Shown: positions 13,064 to 14,812 of the stretch, in pieces
Position numbering within the stretch: position 1 is the stretch's first letter
How the letters are laid out: each line of letters begins with the position of its first letter
Source: SCGC-AAA252-I15 sp043822165
GTDB lineage: Archaea > Altiarchaeota > Altiarchaeia > IMC4 > SCGC-AAA252-I15
Assembly (NCBI GenBank): GCA_043822165.1
Contig: JBDRCA010000068.1
Coordinates: forward strand, 1 to 14,812
Length of the DNA stretch: 14,812 bases
Reading direction: 5' to 3'
Program-made: the position numbers and the translations under genes
Notes under the pieces: model-generated
Seen by the model: only the letters and a program-made list of their open reading frames with translations
The model's database searches: none
What the model was told of the DNA's origin: nothing

Positions 13064-14158
13064 ATGGCATCAATCGAGGACAAGATCGCCGAAATCGAGG
13101 AGGAGATAGAGAAGACCTCCTACAACAAGGCGACGCAACACCACATCGGGAAGCTTAAGGCAAAGCTTGCGAAGCTTAGGGAAGACCAGCTGAAGCGCTC
13201 AAGCAAGGGGGGCAGGGGATACGGCTTCGGCATCCGCAAGGAAGGCCATGCAACAGTTGTCATAATGGGCTACCCTTCAGCTGGAAAATCGACTCTTTTA
13301 AACAAGCTGACGAACGCGTCCTCTCCCGTCGGAGCATACGACTTCACGACTATTGACGTGATACCGGGGATGATGGAGTATAAGGGGGTTAATATACAGC
13401 TTTTGGACGTTCCGGGAATCATAGGGGGTGCCGCCAAGGGCAAGGGGAGGGGCAAGGAGGTGTTGGCTGTAGCCAGGATTGCGGACTTGATTGTGCTTCT
13501 CTCGGATGTTACCCGCAAAAACATGGTCGAAGAAATCATATGTGAGCTTGAGGATGCTGGCGTGCGCGTTAACAAGGCGCCTCCGAACGTCACGGTGAGG
13601 AGAACGCAAGGAGGTGGAGTGCACATATTCTCCAACATAAAGCTTACGAGAATCAACCAGGAAACGGCCAGGGAAATCGCAAACGCCTATGGAATCCACA
13701 ACGCAGAGATTAGCGTAAGAGAGAACATAACCGATGACGAGCTCGTTGACGTCTTCCAAGGCAACCGCGTTTATACGCCCCTGCTGGTCGTGTTCAACAA
13801 GATTGATGCCATCGACGAAAACGCTTTAGCCCGTCTTAAGGCAATGTACCGGAACGCCTCATTTATTTCAGCGGACGCGGACGTTGGTCTAGAGGAGCTT
13901 CGCGAGCGGATTTTCTCCAGTCTCGGGTTCATGCGGATTTTCATGAAGCCGCAGGGTGGGAAAGCGGATTTGGAGGAGCCTTTGGTGATAAAGAAGGATT
14001 CGAGCATAAGGGACGTGTGCGAGATGCTGCACAAGCAATTCCTTGAAGGATTCCGTTACGCAGTAGTCTGGGGGAAATCGGTGAAACATGAGGGACAACG
14101 CGTCGGCTTATCCCACGTGCTAGCAGACCGGGACGTTGCCTCAATAATCAAGAAATAA
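13064..14158 (+). CDS. drg: DRG-family GTPase with TGS domain
   Basis: DRG proteins are OBG-related GTPases that associate with translating ribosomes. The 364-residue length is typical. The N-terminal helical region (1-50) has the family pattern YNKATQHHIGKLKAKLAKLR. The G domain has G1 GYPSAGKST (69-77), the G2 region FTT (94-96), G3 DVPG (115-118), G4 NKID (245-248) and G5 SAD (269-271), with the S5D2L-like insertion in between. The TGS domain is at about 289-362 (MRIFMKPQGG, ending SHVLADRDVASIIKK). All GTP-binding motifs are intact. The stop lies one base from the converging stop of the zinc-ribbon gene. Confidence 0.96.
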   Translation: MASIEDKIAEIEEEIEKTSYNKATQHHIGKLKAKLAKLREDQLKRSSKGGRGYGFGIRKEGHATVVIMGYPSAGKSTLLNKLTNASSPVGAYDFTTIDVIPGMMEYKGVNIQLLDVPGIIGGAAKGKGRGKEVLAVARIADLIVLLSDVTRKNMVEEIICELEDAGVRVNKAPPNVTVRRTQGGGVHIFSNIKLTRINQETAREIANAYGIHNAEISVRENITDDELVDVFQGNRVYTPLLVVFNKIDAIDENALARLKAMYRNASFISADADVGLEELRERIFSSLGFMRIFMKPQGGKADLEEPLVIKKDSSIRDVCEMLHKQFLEGFRYAVVWGKSVKHEGQRVGLSHVLADRDVASIIKK

Positions 14159-14159
14159 T

Positions 14160-14309
14160 TTACTCTAGGAAATGGTTGCAGCCTGAGCAGAACCAGCGTG
14201 ATTGTAGGCTGTCGTTTACTATGATGCCGGCCCCCACTTGGTCGTTTCCGCACTTGTCTCCGACGCGCCAGCGGCATCGTTGGTTGTTTTCGTTTTCAAT
14301 GGGAACCAT
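14160..14309 (-). CDS. 49-residue zinc-ribbon-like protein, unknown function
   Basis: This small minus-strand gene fills the space between DRG and the TraB-family gene. The protein begins MVPIENENNQRCRWRVGDKC and has four cysteines as C12-x7-C20 and C41-x2-C44 (WFCSGCNHF), a plausible single zinc site. There are no internal stops, the stop codon is packed one base from the DRG stop, and a TATTTAAG box at 14342-14335 gives a promoter at leaderless distance. No family recognised; the CxxC with flanking aromatic residues suggests a rubredoxin/zinc-ribbon fold. Confidence 0.65.
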   Translation of the reverse strand: MVPIENENNQRCRWRVGDKCGNDQVGAGIIVNDSLQSRWFCSGCNHFLE

Positions 14310-14334
14310 CTTCGGTTAGTTATTGTTTCGCGGA

Positions 14335-14342
14335 CTTAAATA
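14335..14342. promoter_or_regulatory. Shared bidirectional TATA element
   Basis: The plus strand reads CTTAAATA and the minus strand TATTTAAG; both resemble archaeal TATA boxes. The starts of the zinc-ribbon gene (14309) and the TraB-family gene (14366) lie about 24-26 bases away on either side, so a single TBP site could serve two leaderless transcripts. Confidence 0.45.
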
Positions 14343-14365
14343 CTTTTCCAGTCAATATGATTTCC

Positions 14366-14812
14366 ATGGCTGAGCGAGAGGTCGTAGTCGAAGCGAATGG
14401 TAAGAAAATCATTCTCGTAGGCACCGCCCATGTCTCGAAGAAAAGCGTCGAACAAGTAGGCAAAGTAATAGAGACGGAGAAACCGGACGTCGTCTGCGTC
14501 GAGCTTTGCAGCGACCGCAAGCACGCCTTGCTTGAGCAGAAGAAGTGGGATTCAACCGACATCGAGAAGGTCATCAAGGAAGGTAAGATTTACTTGTTTT
14601 TGATTCAGGTGCTGCTTGCGAATTTTCAGCGCCGCGTCGGCGAGGAGCTCGGCGTGAAACCGGGCTCTGAGATGCTTGAGGCATTAAAGAAGGCGGGGGA
14701 AGCAGGCATCCCGGTCGAGCTTGTCGACAGGGACGTGCGGGTGACGCTTAAGAGGGCTTTTTTGAAGACGAGCTTCAGGGAGAAGATGCGTCTTGGCGGC
14801 AGCTTCCTGTCG
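14366..14812 (+). CDS. TraB/PrgY (TIKI-like) family protein, 5' part
   Basis: The frame is open for 149 codons and runs off the window end. Family motifs are clear: ILVGTAHVSKKSVEQV (16-31) with the GTxH signature, VCVELCSDR (43-51), LLANFQRRVGEELGVKPG (83-100) and VELVDRDVRVTLKRA (117-131). TraB-family proteins are proposed metal-dependent hydrolases; archaeal members have about 400 or more residues and often C-terminal membrane spans, so over half is missing here. ATG 14366 is preferred because it lies at leaderless distance from the TATA element; an in-frame ATG at 14357 would add three residues. Confidence 0.92.
   Translation, partial: MAEREVVVEANGKKIILVGTAHVSKKSVEQVGKVIETEKPDVVCVELCSDRKHALLEQKKWDSTDIEKVIKEGKIYLFLIQVLLANFQRRVGEELGVKPGSEMLEALKKAGEAGIPVELVDRDVRVTLKRAFLKTSFREKMRLGGSFLS

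Noticed and set aside
1..14812. Search for tRNA, rRNA, CRISPR arrays, transposases, integrases or a replication origin (Orc1/Cdc6 with repeats)
   Set aside because: No such sequence was recognised. The skew change inside acs alone is not enough to call an origin.

Overview
The window is archaeal. Its core is the archaeal ftsZ1-secE-spt5-rpl11 cluster. Around it lie uL1 and uL10 of archaeal type, a DRG-family GTPase with a TGS domain, a TraB-family protein, a four-subunit 2-oxoacid:ferredoxin oxidoreductase, and TATA-like boxes about 25-29 nt before many start codons. Genes are tightly packed: 4-8 base overlaps, 35-60 base divergent gaps, and no gap above 150 bases. Base composition looks moderate. 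I cannot fix the lineage; a euryarchaeal or deep-branching (including DPANN-related) archaeon fits. I see no tRNA, rRNA, transposase, CRISPR array or integrase.

Left region (1-2568, + strand): an operon for pyruvate (or branched-chain 2-oxoacid) ferredoxin oxidoreductase in the order gamma (last 12 residues only), delta, alpha, beta. Gamma, delta and alpha overlap or touch. Between alpha and beta lies an unusual 147-base insert with three successive inverted repeats. Next (2569-5132, +) come a TATA box and then ftsZ1, secE, spt5 and rpl11, the usual division/secretion/transcription/ribosome cluster.

Middle region (5164-10303, - strand): AMP-forming acetyl-CoA synthetase, uL10 and uL1 (rpl1-rpl10 overlap by 7), then a COG0701-type permease and a small TM2-like membrane protein. 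In most archaea rpl1 and rpl10 follow rpl11 on the same strand. Here they are reversed and separated from it by acs, as one inversion would produce. No rpl12 follows rpl10, and uL10 ends in a long K/E/P-rich tail without the usual stalk C-terminal motif. Acetyl-CoA synthetase and the oxidoreductase together allow acetate -> acetyl-CoA <-> pyruvate with ferredoxin.

Right region (10339-14812): on the + strand, a half-length RqcH/NEMF relative (coiled coil plus NFACT-R and C-terminal part, without NFACT-N/HhH), a 63-residue single-TM protein and a sequon-rich lipoprotein. Convergent to these is an intramembrane HExxH metalloprotease-like protein. DRG GTPase follows on +, then a 49-residue zinc-ribbon-like protein on -, and finally the 5' part of a TraB-family gene on +. 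The last two share what looks like one bidirectional TATA element.

The observations I rate highest are the stand-alone C-terminal half of RqcH, the altered ribosomal stalk genes, the structured insert inside the por operon, the lipoprotein with 8 of 11 asparagines in N-glycosylation sequons, and a sharp change of synonymous codon style inside acs.
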